Source: Oscillospiraceae bacterium (lineage in GTDB: Bacteria > Bacillota > Clostridia > Saccharofermentanales > Saccharofermentanaceae). Taken from it: DNA of 64,000 bases. Shown piece after piece: positions 35,025 through 43,340 of this stretch. The translations under genes and the position numbers were made by a program. Position 1 is the first letter of the stretch. Every line of letters starts with the position of its first letter. The notes beneath the pieces were generated by a model, which was given only the letters and a program-made list of their open reading frames with translations, had not been told where the DNA came from and did not search any database. The stretch lies in NCBI GenBank assembly GCA_015069205.1, contig SVIZ01000003.1, positions 62,001-126,000 of the forward strand, in the 5' to 3' direction.

Positions 35025-35288
35025 GAATAGGGCTGAATGCCCAACTTTCTGACACGCAAAATATGCCAAAATGCCCTTTTTTTCGCAAAATGGACTATAA
35101 AACCGCGAAAAAGTATACCAATTTCCTTGAAAAACAGAAAAATGGTATACCACAGTATTTCAAACAAAACCCAGTCTCAATTTTTGCCCAAAAGTCTCAA
35201 ATTCAGGCCCTTTTTTTCATTTTCAGTGAATTCATGCGCACAAACCGCAAACTACTTCATATGATGTTACTAAAGGAGGCAACTGAAT
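35025..35288. other. AT-rich intergenic part of a 342-nt gap
   Basis: No gene seen between the metG promoter and the ATG at 35289. It contains the 38-nt palindromic element at 35113-35150 and T/A runs. The RBS AAAGGAGG of the next gene is at 35271-35278. Confidence 0.6.
35113..35150. repeat. Small palindromic element, copy B
   Basis: GTATACCA and TGGTATAC (perfect 8-bp arms) around a 22-nt core containing CCTTGAAAAACAGAAA. The core matches copy A2 although the arms differ. Confidence 0.5.
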
Positions 35289-36065
35289 ATGCTGGATACT
35301 ATTAAAAGTCGAAAAGCATTGCTTTCCAGAACGATTTACAGACTTGCCGAAAAGATTGCCTCCCTGCCTGAAGGAAGCATTTTGGTTAAACACCATAACG
35401 GGACATCACATTTCATATATTACAAAGGCAATCAGAAAACCAAATACCTGAACAAGAAAGACCAGAGTCTAATTAAAAGCCTGGTTCAGAAAAAGTATCT
35501 GAAGTTGGTCCAAAAAGCCGCAAAGCAAGAGGCTGAAGCACTAAGCAAGACAATTAAACTCTATCCCAGGACAAGAATGGAAAATGTTTATGATGATCTT
35601 CCTTCAGAACTTAAGAAACACGCCATCCCACTTGTTCCGGATGACGAACAGTATGCAGCTAAATGGCAGGCAGAGCCCTTCAAACCCAAACCTTTCAAAA
35701 AGGGTGCGCCTGAATACTATACGCTTAAGGGCGAACGCGTCAGGTCAAAATCTGAAGTCATAATAGCGGACAGACTATATGCCAAGGGAATTCCCTACAA
35801 ATACGAATGCCCACTCAAGGTAGGAAAAGAAATCATTCACCCGGATTTCACTATTCTCAGGATAAGTGACCGTAAAGTACTCTACCATGAGCATTGCGGG
35901 AAAATGTCTGATCCTGAATACACCAAAGAAATACCCGAACGAGCTATCAAATATGCGCGAAGCGGAATATTTCAAGGGGACAAGCTTTTCTACACCTTTG
36001 AGTCAGCAGAATGTCCTCTAGATGTGAAAGTCCTTGATGACTTCATCGAAAAGAACTACAGATAG
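35289..36065 (+). CDS. Putative PD-(D/E)XK nuclease-like protein
   Basis: A 258-aa protein. The N-terminal ~110 residues are basic and helical (KSRKALLSRTIYRLAEKI, KYLNKKDQSLIKSLVQKKYL). The C-terminal half reads ERVRSKSEVIIADRLYAKGI, IHPDFTILRISDRKVLYHEH and ends CPLDVKVLDDFIEK. The order Glu (SKSE), Asp (HPDF), then a strand with a Glu/His pair is compatible with the PD-(D/E)XK fold, and proteins of this type are widespread but uncharacterised in Firmicutes. It might be a DNA repair or mobile-element remnant; no partner genes are nearby. A strong AAAGGAGG RBS precedes it, and it is isolated on the plus strand. Confidence 0.6.
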   Translation: MLDTIKSRKALLSRTIYRLAEKIASLPEGSILVKHHNGTSHFIYYKGNQKTKYLNKKDQSLIKSLVQKKYLKLVQKAAKQEAEALSKTIKLYPRTRMENVYDDLPSELKKHAIPLVPDDEQYAAKWQAEPFKPKPFKKGAPEYYTLKGERVRSKSEVIIADRLYAKGIPYKYECPLKVGKEIIHPDFTILRISDRKVLYHEHCGKMSDPEYTKEIPERAIKYARSGIFQGDKLFYTFESAECPLDVKVLDDFIEKNYR

Positions 36066-36116
36066 GCCTGTTATCTTTGATAAAAGGCTGGCATAAACCC
36101 GCCTTGAACACAAATA

Positions 36117-36187
36117 AGCACCTGCAAGCATGCAGTCAAGGGTTCAAGCGCCAGCGTCCCTTGACGGCTAATTGCGCAGCAGGTGCT
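36117..36187. other. 71-nt nested inverted-repeat structure between convergent genes
   Basis: AGCACCTGC (36117-36125) pairs with GCAGGTGCT (36179-36187), and inside it GTCAAGGG (36135-36142) pairs with CCCTTGAC (36158-36165). A CTGCA/TGCAG hairpin is an alternative at the left. On the minus strand TTATTTGTG follows, so it may terminate rsmI; it could also be a structured RNA. Confidence 0.5.
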
Positions 36188-36193
36188 ATAAAC

Positions 36194-37012
36194 TCAGCTT
36201 TCAGATGCGATCTTATAAGCCTCTTTCTTGTTCATTCCCGTGTATTCCGATACAACAGAAGCAATATCCTTGGAAGACATACCCTTTGCTTTCAGGAGAG
36301 CGATAAGCTCTGCCCCGTCTCCTGCCGCAACCATGGTCTTCTGTTCTAAGGGTTCAAGGCAGATGCAGAATTCGCCTCTCGGTTCGTTTGTCTTGTAATA
36401 CTCCACAGCTTCAGAGACCGTCATCCTGAGAACTTCTTCATATTTCTTTGTAAGCTCGCGGCACAAAGCGATACGGCTGTCAGCAAAACCTGTTTCAACC
36501 AGTTCATCAAGAAGTTTCTTCAGGCGGTGCGGAGCCTCGTAAAGAACAATGGTCTCCCCTATCAGCGTCAAAGCCTTAAGACGTTCTCTTCTCTTGGATC
36601 CTTCAGAGGGCAAAAACCCTTCGAAGTGGAAATACCTTGTATCAAGTCCTGAAATGCTCAAAGCAGCTGTAACAGCTGACGGCCCCGGGATAACTGATAC
36701 CTCAATACCGTTTAAAGCAGCAAGTGATGCCAGATCTGCACCGGGATCACTTATCGCGGGCATGCCGGCATCGGACACTTCGGCGACATTGAGGCCCTGC
36801 TTCAAAAGGTCCATGATGCCGTTGCCGCTGGCAGCCTTGTTGTGCTCGTGGTAAGCGATCAGGCGCTTGCCCGTTATACCGAGCTGGGAGAGAAGAATAC
36901 CTGTTACTCTTGTATCCTCGCACGCAATAACATCAACGCTCTTAAGCACTTCGCATGCTCTGGGCGACATATCATCAAGATTTCCAATAGGTGTTCCAAC
37001 TAGATAAAGCAA
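36194..37012 (-). CDS. rsmI: 16S rRNA (cytidine1402-2'-O)-methyltransferase
   Basis: A 272-aa tetrapyrrole-methylase-fold enzyme that 2'-O-methylates C1402 in the 16S decoding centre. Signatures are YLVGTPIGNLDDMSPRA at the N-terminus, the SAM loop GMPAISDPGADLA, VIPGPSAVTAALSISGL and FHFEGFLPSEGSKRRERL, with a C-terminal helical domain (LLKAKGMSSKDIASVVSEYT). The start is TTG, overlapping the upstream methyltransferase gene by 13 nt, with GAGGA nine nt before it. Confidence 0.95.
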   Translation of the reverse strand: MLYLVGTPIGNLDDMSPRACEVLKSVDVIACEDTRVTGILLSQLGITGKRLIAYHEHNKAASGNGIMDLLKQGLNVAEVSDAGMPAISDPGADLASLAALNGIEVSVIPGPSAVTAALSISGLDTRYFHFEGFLPSEGSKRRERLKALTLIGETIVLYEAPHRLKKLLDELVETGFADSRIALCRELTKKYEEVLRMTVSEAVEYYKTNEPRGEFCICLEPLEQKTMVAAGDGAELIALLKAKGMSSKDIASVVSEYTGMNKKEAYKIASES

Positions 37013-37806
37013 TCTGAGTGTTCCTCCTCATATATTTGTGCCGCTCTTGAAGTCAGGGCCGAAGAGCCTTCCTCATTGATAAACAGAGGCGGCAGGACTT
37101 TAAATTCAGCGTTGGGTGACCCTTTCTTCCCTGCTATCAAGGCAAGGAAAGCATCTTTTGATGCATTTGCATGAACTGTTAAAAGACGCACGGGCGTGAT
37201 CTTATATTTCTCATAAAGCGCAAAGCATTCAGGCACCCTGTCAGGACTGATGCACATAACTGCATAGCCGCCGCTCGTCCTCGTCCTAAGGGACTGCACG
37301 CGGACAAAATCTTCAAGACCGCCCTGCAAAGAGAATCTTGCCGTCGACTCATGAAGAGATTTAACGCTTGTATCGGTGACTGAACCCTTTGAGCCATCAT
37401 AGAAAGGCGGATTCATAAAGACTACGTCGTAAGCTTTGTTCTTTATCTCTGACGGAAGTTCGCGCAGGTCACAATTATATGCTGCGATGCGTTCTTCAAG
37501 TCCGTTGAGTTTTATGTTTTCGCAGAAGACCTTATACGCAAGTTCAACCAGCTCGACACCGTCGATGTGCGCTTTTTTTGATCTGGCAGAAACAAGAAGC
37601 GACACACCGCCTGTTCCGCTCCCCAATTCCAGCATCTCACACGGCTTACCGTTGCGGACGAACGATGATGCAAACCACGCCAAAAGAACGCTGGCCGTAT
37701 CGAGCTTGTAACAGTCTTTGTGCTGCAAAAGCTTAAGACCGTCGCGCCCGAGATCTTCAGGCACGATGTTTTCGCCTTCGATATTTACTACAAATTGATC
37801 AGACAA
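37000..37806 (-). CDS. tRNA1(Val) adenine-N6 methyltransferase-like protein (TrmN6/YfiC family)
   Basis: A 268-aa Rossmann methyltransferase with LELGSGTGGVSLLVSAR (motif I) and the N6-adenine catalytic motif VVFMNPPFYDG. It belongs to COG4123, which includes E. coli TrmN6 modifying A37 of tRNA-Val1. Pairing with rsmI is common in Firmicutes and makes this a small RNA-modification operon. The start is TTG at 37806, with GGCGG about nine nt upstream; no better ATG lies before the SAM motif. Confidence 0.87.
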   Translation of the reverse strand: MSDQFVVNIEGENIVPEDLGRDGLKLLQHKDCYKLDTASVLLAWFASSFVRNGKPCEMLELGSGTGGVSLLVSARSKKAHIDGVELVELAYKVFCENIKLNGLEERIAAYNCDLRELPSEIKNKAYDVVFMNPPFYDGSKGSVTDTSVKSLHESTARFSLQGGLEDFVRVQSLRTRTSGGYAVMCISPDRVPECFALYEKYKITPVRLLTVHANASKDAFLALIAGKKGSPNAEFKVLPPLFINEEGSSALTSRAAQIYEEEHSDCFI

Positions 37807-37850
37807 ATATCACTACCGCCGTTCTTAATGAGTTACAAGATATTATACAA

Positions 37851-39380
37851 TTATTTGCAGAGTACGCTGTCACTTCTCATATTGATAATCGTACGGCGGA
37901 GGGAATTGAATTCAGCAGCGCAATTCTTGCGCTTGATCTGATAGGGATATGCCTTTTTCATGATCTCATTTCTTTCCTCTTCACGCTGTTGCCTGTAATA
38001 GATACCGTGAAAGGCTTCCGCAAATACATCTGTCTCTATGTCAAATTTATCTATCTCAGCATCGATCTGTTCCAGATCTTCAGCATTATAGAAATTCTCC
38101 TCGTAAACAGAGATAAGCTTTTCCAGTTCTGCGAAATACGAACGCTCATCATCAGAAGTACGTTCTATTGCTTCTGCCAGACACTTCTTTATCTCGCGCA
38201 CCTCTGTAATAGACAGATCATCCGACAGATCGATGTCACTTATCTTCGTCCATTTTCCTTCACAAAGCATGCGGCCCAGAAGAGCTTCGAAATCCGACGG
38301 ACTGGACATAAGGATGCTGTCAAACCTCTTCTTTGCATCAGAATAATGACCGGTGTTGATCGAATCCAGAGCTTTTTCCAAGGGAAGGCCGAAGAAAAGC
38401 GAGATACCATATGCCACACCGCAATGATCGCACTGGTAGACTCTCTTTTCCTTATCAAGAAACAGTTTTGCAGCACACTTGGAACAGTTTATGACCTTAC
38501 CTGCATCAATGTCAGCACTATTGAAAGAACTGATCTTTCCGGGTTCAACAGTTGTCTTCCCTGCACTGTGTGTTTCATGATAAAGTCCGTCCAACTTTTC
38601 ATACTCCAGGGAATAATCGCTCTCGTAACCTTTGATCTTTCTCTCAAAAGTCTGTTCAAGAACATGCGCCGGATTGAATGCCTCGTCTTTTTTCTTGTCC
38701 CTTATAGTAAGTAACACGATAGCCAAAATCACGCCGCCAATAAGGCATAAAAAGAATAATACTATCATCCAGGCGCTTGGTAATAATGCAACAAATGATA
38801 AGAACGGCATCACGATAAGGATTAACGGCCACCATCTGTGCACAGTCTCGGATCTGTCTCTAAATCTGTCCTCCCTGTGACCTTCCAATAACTTATTGTT
38901 GATACTGATCTGGGCAGCATTGGAAGACAGCAGTTCTATTTTCCTTTTCTCATATTTGGTTATCTTCTCATGAAGACCTATAAGATCCATTATCTTATCG
39001 AAGTAATCCGCTTCATTTTTTGGCAATTGTCTCTTTGCATTGATCAGGGCCTTTTTAGCCGGTATCAGATCGCTGTTCAAAAAGACACTGCGGTCATTCA
39101 GTTCTTCTGCTGAAGATATCTTCAGTTCGCAAAAAACTATTTCCAAAAGCGCGTCGAAGTTCTGGGGATCATTATCCAGTACAATTAGGTATTTATCCTT
39201 TGCTGCATCAAAAGCTCTCTTTTTGAGGCAATCTTTTGCCTGGTCTAAGATCTCATCTCCATGGAAATCAACGGCGTTGAATTTTGTCCCGCAGAAAGGA
39301 CAATCGAAAAACTCCTGATCCGAATCAAAAAGCAGGACGCCAGCACACTTGGAACATGTATAGCTCTTTAATACAGCCAC
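37851..39380 (-). CDS. Duplicated zinc-ribbon/TPR-like membrane protein
   Basis: A 509-aa protein made of two repeats around a membrane hairpin. Repeat 1 (~1-150): zinc ribbon CSKCAGVL..CPFCGTKF, then helical AKDKYLIVLDNDPQNFDALL. Two TM helices follow (~185-235, LILIVMPFLSFVALL and IVLFFLCLIGGVILAIVLL). Repeat 2 (~300-440): ribbon CSKCAAKL..CDHCGVAY, then AKKRFDSILMSSPSDFEALL. The helical units share A-K-x-x-[FY] and a DFEALL-like end plus a Cys-Glu, clear evidence of internal duplication. Both halves face the cytoplasm. No function known; a scaffold or regulator is likely. It is monocistronic, with a TATAAT upstream near 39420. Confidence 0.7.
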   Translation of the reverse strand: MAVLKSYTCSKCAGVLLFDSDQEFFDCPFCGTKFNAVDFHGDEILDQAKDCLKKRAFDAAKDKYLIVLDNDPQNFDALLEIVFCELKISSAEELNDRSVFLNSDLIPAKKALINAKRQLPKNEADYFDKIMDLIGLHEKITKYEKRKIELLSSNAAQISINNKLLEGHREDRFRDRSETVHRWWPLILIVMPFLSFVALLPSAWMIVLFFLCLIGGVILAIVLLTIRDKKKDEAFNPAHVLEQTFERKIKGYESDYSLEYEKLDGLYHETHSAGKTTVEPGKISSFNSADIDAGKVINCSKCAAKLFLDKEKRVYQCDHCGVAYGISLFFGLPLEKALDSINTGHYSDAKKRFDSILMSSPSDFEALLGRMLCEGKWTKISDIDLSDDLSITEVREIKKCLAEAIERTSDDERSYFAELEKLISVYEENFYNAEDLEQIDAEIDKFDIETDVFAEAFHGIYYRQQREEERNEIMKKAYPYQIKRKNCAAEFNSLRRTIINMRSDSVLCK

Positions 39381-39472
39381 TTAAACTCTCCCTTAACCCC
39401 AAACCGAAAAACAGATAACTAGATTATACACATCTGCCGGCGAATGTGGGGGTTCTATGGGAAGCCGGGAAA

Positions 39473-39937
39473 TTACTTCTTATACTTATTCAGCGCTTCC
39501 TGCATCTTTTTGTTCTCGGCGTTTTCTTCAAGGCGCATGAGGAATGCACTGACAGCGGCGCATAGAGTAAAAGATACAATAAAGCCGATCCAAGCTGCCA
39601 CATTATCCAGAGGGAACCAGCCGAACACAACGGCAAAAGCGGTTATTGCAATCAGTATCGTTGCAAAGAACAGGATATTTCTGACAATAAGCGCCAGGTT
39701 TTTAATAAGAATATCCGTAAGGAAAATATTCTGTGCTGCCGTAACGATCAGGACGAGCAGGAACAGTTCCAGCAAAGTGGCTGTTGACAAACCGGAAGAG
39801 CCCAAAGAGAACAATGTCGATACGCTTCCAGCCTCATTTCCGATGATCAGGTTGATGACTATGAAGATCATGATCATTACTCCGTATATCGAAAACATCT
39901 GTCCTACATAATTGAAAATTGTCTTTTTATCTTCCAT
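39473..39937 (-). CDS. DUF3021-type membrane protein
   Basis: A 154-aa protein with four TM helices and a charged C-terminal tail (RLEENAENKKMQEALNKYKK). Its position directly after a LytTR gene, with which it shares one base, and its resemblance in layout to the 13453-13890 protein place it in the DUF3021 group. It is the last gene of the ABC-LytTR operon and may tune LytTR activity from the membrane. Confidence 0.72.
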   Translation of the reverse strand: MEDKKTIFNYVGQMFSIYGVMIMIFIVINLIIGNEAGSVSTLFSLGSSGLSTATLLELFLLVLIVTAAQNIFLTDILIKNLALIVRNILFFATILIAITAFAVVFGWFPLDNVAAWIGFIVSFTLCAAVSAFLMRLEENAENKKMQEALNKYKK

Positions 39938-40377
39938 TATTTTAACCCCAGTTTCTTTCTGAGCTCATCAGAATACATGCGCGACACTACGATCTGCTCG
40001 CCGTTTTGCAAAGTTATCCTGATCTTGCGGTTTACATCAGTCTTTAAGCTCTTTATCTTGCGCAGATTGACGATGCTGTTCTTACTGATCCTCAGGAAGT
40101 CACGCTCTATGAGTTCCTGTTCGATCTCATAGAGCTTTAATTCTGACTCGTAGTTTTCGGAATTCGTATAAACGAACGTCTTCCTGTCGACTGCTTCGAT
40201 ATAAAGGATCTTCTCAGTCTCGAGCAGATAAGTCTCGTTATCTTTACGGACAGCTATCTGCATGTCGATCATGCGCATCATCGCGACCATTCTCTCAATG
40301 TCGTTATTCAGATGCGGTGCTCTTATGATGACCTCTGTGTCGTCATATTTGCCGTCAATGTCCAGATTGATCTTCAT
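39937..40377 (-). CDS. LytTR-domain DNA-binding regulator
   Basis: A 146-aa regulator with an N-terminal ~50-residue segment (IIRAPHLNNDIERMVAMMRM) and a LytTR domain (TEKILYIEAVDRKTFVYTNS, YEIEQELIERDFLRISKNSIVNL, VVSRMYSDELRKKLGLK). It has no receiver domain. It overlaps the permease stop by one base and the DUF3021 gene by one base, so the four genes are tightly coupled. It probably controls this ABC operon, and may cross-talk with the paralogue at 13904-14341. Confidence 0.88.
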   Translation of the reverse strand: MKINLDIDGKYDDTEVIIRAPHLNNDIERMVAMMRMIDMQIAVRKDNETYLLETEKILYIEAVDRKTFVYTNSENYESELKLYEIEQELIERDFLRISKNSIVNLRKIKSLKTDVNRKIRITLQNGEQIVVSRMYSDELRKKLGLK

Positions 40378-41063
40378 TATTCAAGTCCTTTTCTTTTGAA
40401 GGCTGCGAAGAAGAGCGAGAGTGCCAGAAGCGCGTTTACTGCAACAACAAGCATGGTCTCAGTCTTTATCCCGTCAAAAGTCATATTGCCGAGAAGTTCA
40501 CGGATCTGCTGCGTGTAAAAGATCCCGGCTATTTTTTCTATTTTATCATTGAACATTGCAAGCATAGGCATAAATGAAAATATGAGCATTACCGGAAGTG
40601 ACAAAGATGTTGCGGCCATCTGGTTAGATGCGATGATACCGATGCACGCGCCGATCGCGATCGAGATTATAAATCCTGCTGCCATTACGCCGAGATAGAA
40701 AGGAATGTCTCCTGAAGAAAGCGTAGTTGCCATTACTCCCGCACCTGCCATGCAGATCGTCCAGACATAGATCCCGATGCCAGCAAGATATTCCCAGGCT
40801 TTTACATTCGCCATCGTAAGAACGCGGAGAGTATTCTTCTCCTTCTCTTCTGCAATGACCGATGCGACTGCCACGAGCGGCGCCATACCCATATACATTA
40901 CCGAGAAAAGTTTTGTAAAGAACAATTCAGGCATATCAGGAATGTTTATCGCATTTTCGAAAATTAGTGTCAGCACAGGAAACATCACAAACTGGATAAG
41001 TACGGTTTTGTTCTTCAATGTATCCTTTAGCTGCTTTTTGATTATCACACCAATGTTATGCAT
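40377..41063 (-). CDS. ABC-2 type permease
   Basis: A 228-aa six-TM permease (KKQLKDTLKNKTVLIQFVMF at the N-terminus, then helices including MYMGMAPLVAVASVI and FYLGVMAAGFIISIAIGACIG). This compact form lacks the large external domain of NatB. The ATG at 41063 lies inside the end of the ATPase gene (overlap 8 nt) with GGAGG six nt upstream. It pairs with the ATPase at 41056-41919 in an exporter under LytTR control; the substrate is unknown, and peptides or drugs are usual for such loci. Confidence 0.88.
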   Translation of the reverse strand: MHNIGVIIKKQLKDTLKNKTVLIQFVMFPVLTLIFENAINIPDMPELFFTKLFSVMYMGMAPLVAVASVIAEEKEKNTLRVLTMANVKAWEYLAGIGIYVWTICMAGAGVMATTLSSGDIPFYLGVMAAGFIISIAIGACIGIIASNQMAATSLSLPVMLIFSFMPMLAMFNDKIEKIAGIFYTQQIRELLGNMTFDGIKTETMLVVAVNALLALSLFFAAFKRKGLE

Positions 41064-41919
41064 ACCTGACCTCCTCATCTGACTCAAGTCTTCTGCCGGT
41101 AAGTTCGAGAAATACACTCTCCAAAGTCGGCTCTGATGAATGGATCGTCTCGATCCTGCCCTGAGACATAAGACTCATTATCTTTGCAGCCGATTCATCA
41201 CAATGAGGAAGCTCAATGTCCTCACCCGACGTAAGATGGATATTTATCGTCTTCTGGTGGTTATATCTTCTGCAGAGTTCTTCCGGCGCGCCTCTGTCAA
41301 CGATCTTTCCTTCGTTAAGCAGCGCGACTTCATCACAAAGAACAGCTGCTTCTTCCATGTTGTGTGTCGTAAGGAATATAGTGCATCCGGAAGCTTTGCA
41401 GTCCGAGATCAGCTTATGGATGTATTTCATCGTCATAGGATCCAGGCCGCTCGTGGGTTCATCAAGAAACAATAACTTCGGCGAGATCATGAGGACCCTT
41501 GCAAGCTGGAGTCTTGCCCGCATGCCCTTGGATAGTTTCATCGCAGGCTTTTTGGCGCTGTCGCCAAGTCCGACCTGTGTCAGAGCCGTCATTGCTTTTG
41601 ACTTATCGATCTGATAGATATCTGCAAATATCCTGAGGTTATCGATGCATGACATACGCTCATAGACTCCGTGGTTATCCATCATGATTCCGATCTGCTT
41701 TTTGTCGGCTCCGGTAAGTGTCCTGACATCTTTTCCGAGAACACTGACATCACCGCTGTCAAACGCTAACTGGTCTGTAAGGATCTTAATTAGTGTCGTC
41801 TTGCCTGCTCCGGAAGGTCCGAGCAGTCCGAAAATAGTACCCGGTTTTATATCGAGATCAATACCGGAAAGGACCTGCTTCCCTGCAAAGCTCTTGCATA
41901 TTCCATTTGCTCTGATCAT
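41056..41919 (-). CDS. ABC transporter ATP-binding protein
   Basis: A 287-aa ATPase with Walker A GPSGAGKTT (~residues 33-41), signature LSKGMRAR, Walker B LLFLDEPTSGLD, switch His in LTTHNMEEA and a C-terminal extension of ~70 residues (HLTSGEDIELPHCDESAAKI) typical of ABC-2 exporter ATPases. It is the first gene of the four-gene ABC/LytTR/DUF3021 operon. The RBS is AAGGAG. Confidence 0.93.
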   Translation of the reverse strand: MIRANGICKSFAGKQVLSGIDLDIKPGTIFGLLGPSGAGKTTLIKILTDQLAFDSGDVSVLGKDVRTLTGADKKQIGIMMDNHGVYERMSCIDNLRIFADIYQIDKSKAMTALTQVGLGDSAKKPAMKLSKGMRARLQLARVLMISPKLLFLDEPTSGLDPMTMKYIHKLISDCKASGCTIFLTTHNMEEAAVLCDEVALLNEGKIVDRGAPEELCRRYNHQKTINIHLTSGEDIELPHCDESAAKIMSLMSQGRIETIHSSEPTLESVFLELTGRRLESDEEVRYA

Positions 41920-42107
41920 AACTAAACTCCTTTGAACTTTGTTGGCACAAAACTAACAAAGTCCAAAATGGTATTCAATACATCATTACATGAGTTGCCG
42001 TTTGCATGTTCTAAGTTGCCAAAAAAGGCACTTTACTGCATATTAAGCCGGTCTTCTCCGGTCATGAGATCTACGTGGTTATCTTATCTTTATAGTTCCC
42101 GAAAAGT

Positions 42108-43340
42108 TCATGCGAATACACTTTGGGCATATCCGATTCTCTTACGATCTTCCAACACATGATGCGTAACGATCATCTTATCGTTAACGGTAATGATACC
42201 AATAAGATTCTTACCGTATGATACTACAGGAGGAACAAATGCAATATCTGAAATCCTGAAGTCGCCGAATTCTGTCCTTATATCGGACCTCATGAGATTA
42301 GTAATACTCAGATCTTTTTTCTTTACGTTCTGACCGTAATTCATTATGTCAGCAAATCTTGCCGTATCGCGCGTGTGATATGTTCCGACCGCCTCAAGAC
42401 TTAACGTGTCGATAAGTGCCGGATCTATCTCTCCGATAAAATGAAGAACGCTGTACTTCACCCTGGGATCTGCAAGCCTTTTCTTCATCAGCTTATTTAT
42501 CTTTACCGCATTTTCTCCAACGCTTAACTTACCGTTATATCTGTAACTGATGTGAATGCCGGTCGCAAAGTTTCCCATGCTGCGGTTAGCGGTTAATCTG
42601 CCGTCGACTGCAAATCCCACATCAGCTCTATAAGGCATGTCTTTTATCCATAAAGCAACCAGATAGGATGTAAGTGAACACCCCGCTTCTTTTGACTTCG
42701 CAAGAAGATCCGTTAATGCATCGCTGGAATATTCTTCAACAACGGTTTTCGTCTTGTGAACCTTCCAGAAAACACTATATGCTTTATCCATGTCAGCATA
42801 AGTGAATACCCGTCTCTGATGCGCCCAACGCTTATTCCAATATTTAACAAACTGCCTGTAAAGATAAGGCAGTTTACTTTCTTTTGGAAGAGCCGATACG
42901 GGAAGGTTTTCAAACGCAACGTAACTAACATCTTCGCCTGCAAGCAGTCTCATGAATGTCTCAATAAAATACAGAAGCGACTTCCCGTCACCACCCAGAT
43001 GATGCATGAGAAAAACTATCCCGTCGGGCGATAAGAAACCTCTTATGTACTCCCCTTCTTCTATACGGAAGCGAAGGCCTTCATTTGCTTTTATCAGTTC
43101 TTCAAAACCTAACGGAGATTCGCTAAAGCTGCTCAAGGGTCTTTCGCAGTCAACATAGAAAGCATCGCCATTTTCTTCAATGACAACTTTGGAATTTAAG
43201 ATCTCATATGATGCGACTGCTTTATAAAATGCTTTTTCGAGCTCTTCGAATAGCAATTTACCTTCAACACGTACGCGCATGGCAATAACCATGTTCACGT
43301 CGAACAGGTTCTCGCGTTCTGTTTCTATCTTGTATCTCAT
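42108..43340 (-). CDS. Condensation-domain-like acyltransferase
   Basis: A 410-aa protein of the chloramphenicol-acetyltransferase/condensation fold. Its N-terminal half carries HHLGGDG at residues 113-119, an exact HHxxxDG active site. The C-terminal half contains VGFAVDGRLTANRSMGNFATG, like the DFGWG-side loop region of alcohol acetyltransferases and PapA-type enzymes. It would join an acyl thioester to an alcohol or amine. It overlaps the SDR gene by ATGA, so reduction and acylation are probably sequential steps. No NRPS, PKS or carrier protein is near, so a free CoA donor is likely. Confidence 0.72.
   Translation of the reverse strand: MRYKIETERENLFDVNMVIAMRVRVEGKLLFEELEKAFYKAVASYEILNSKVVIEENGDAFYVDCERPLSSFSESPLGFEELIKANEGLRFRIEEGEYIRGFLSPDGIVFLMHHLGGDGKSLLYFIETFMRLLAGEDVSYVAFENLPVSALPKESKLPYLYRQFVKYWNKRWAHQRRVFTYADMDKAYSVFWKVHKTKTVVEEYSSDALTDLLAKSKEAGCSLTSYLVALWIKDMPYRADVGFAVDGRLTANRSMGNFATGIHISYRYNGKLSVGENAVKINKLMKKRLADPRVKYSVLHFIGEIDPALIDTLSLEAVGTYHTRDTARFADIMNYGQNVKKKDLSITNLMRSDIRTEFGDFRISDIAFVPPVVSYGKNLIGIITVNDKMIVTHHVLEDRKRIGYAQSVFA

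Noticed and set aside
34947..35025. T-box leader for metG
   Set aside because: The promoter lies only 50 nt upstream of the start; there is no AGGGTGGNACCGCG-like motif and no specifier hairpin.
36117..36187. tRNA-like RNA
   Set aside because: GGTTCAAG looks like a T-loop, but the flanking bases do not pair as a T-stem and there is no anticodon arm.
42108..43340. Non-ribosomal peptide synthetase
   Set aside because: Only a stand-alone condensation-fold domain; no adenylation, carrier or thioesterase domains.
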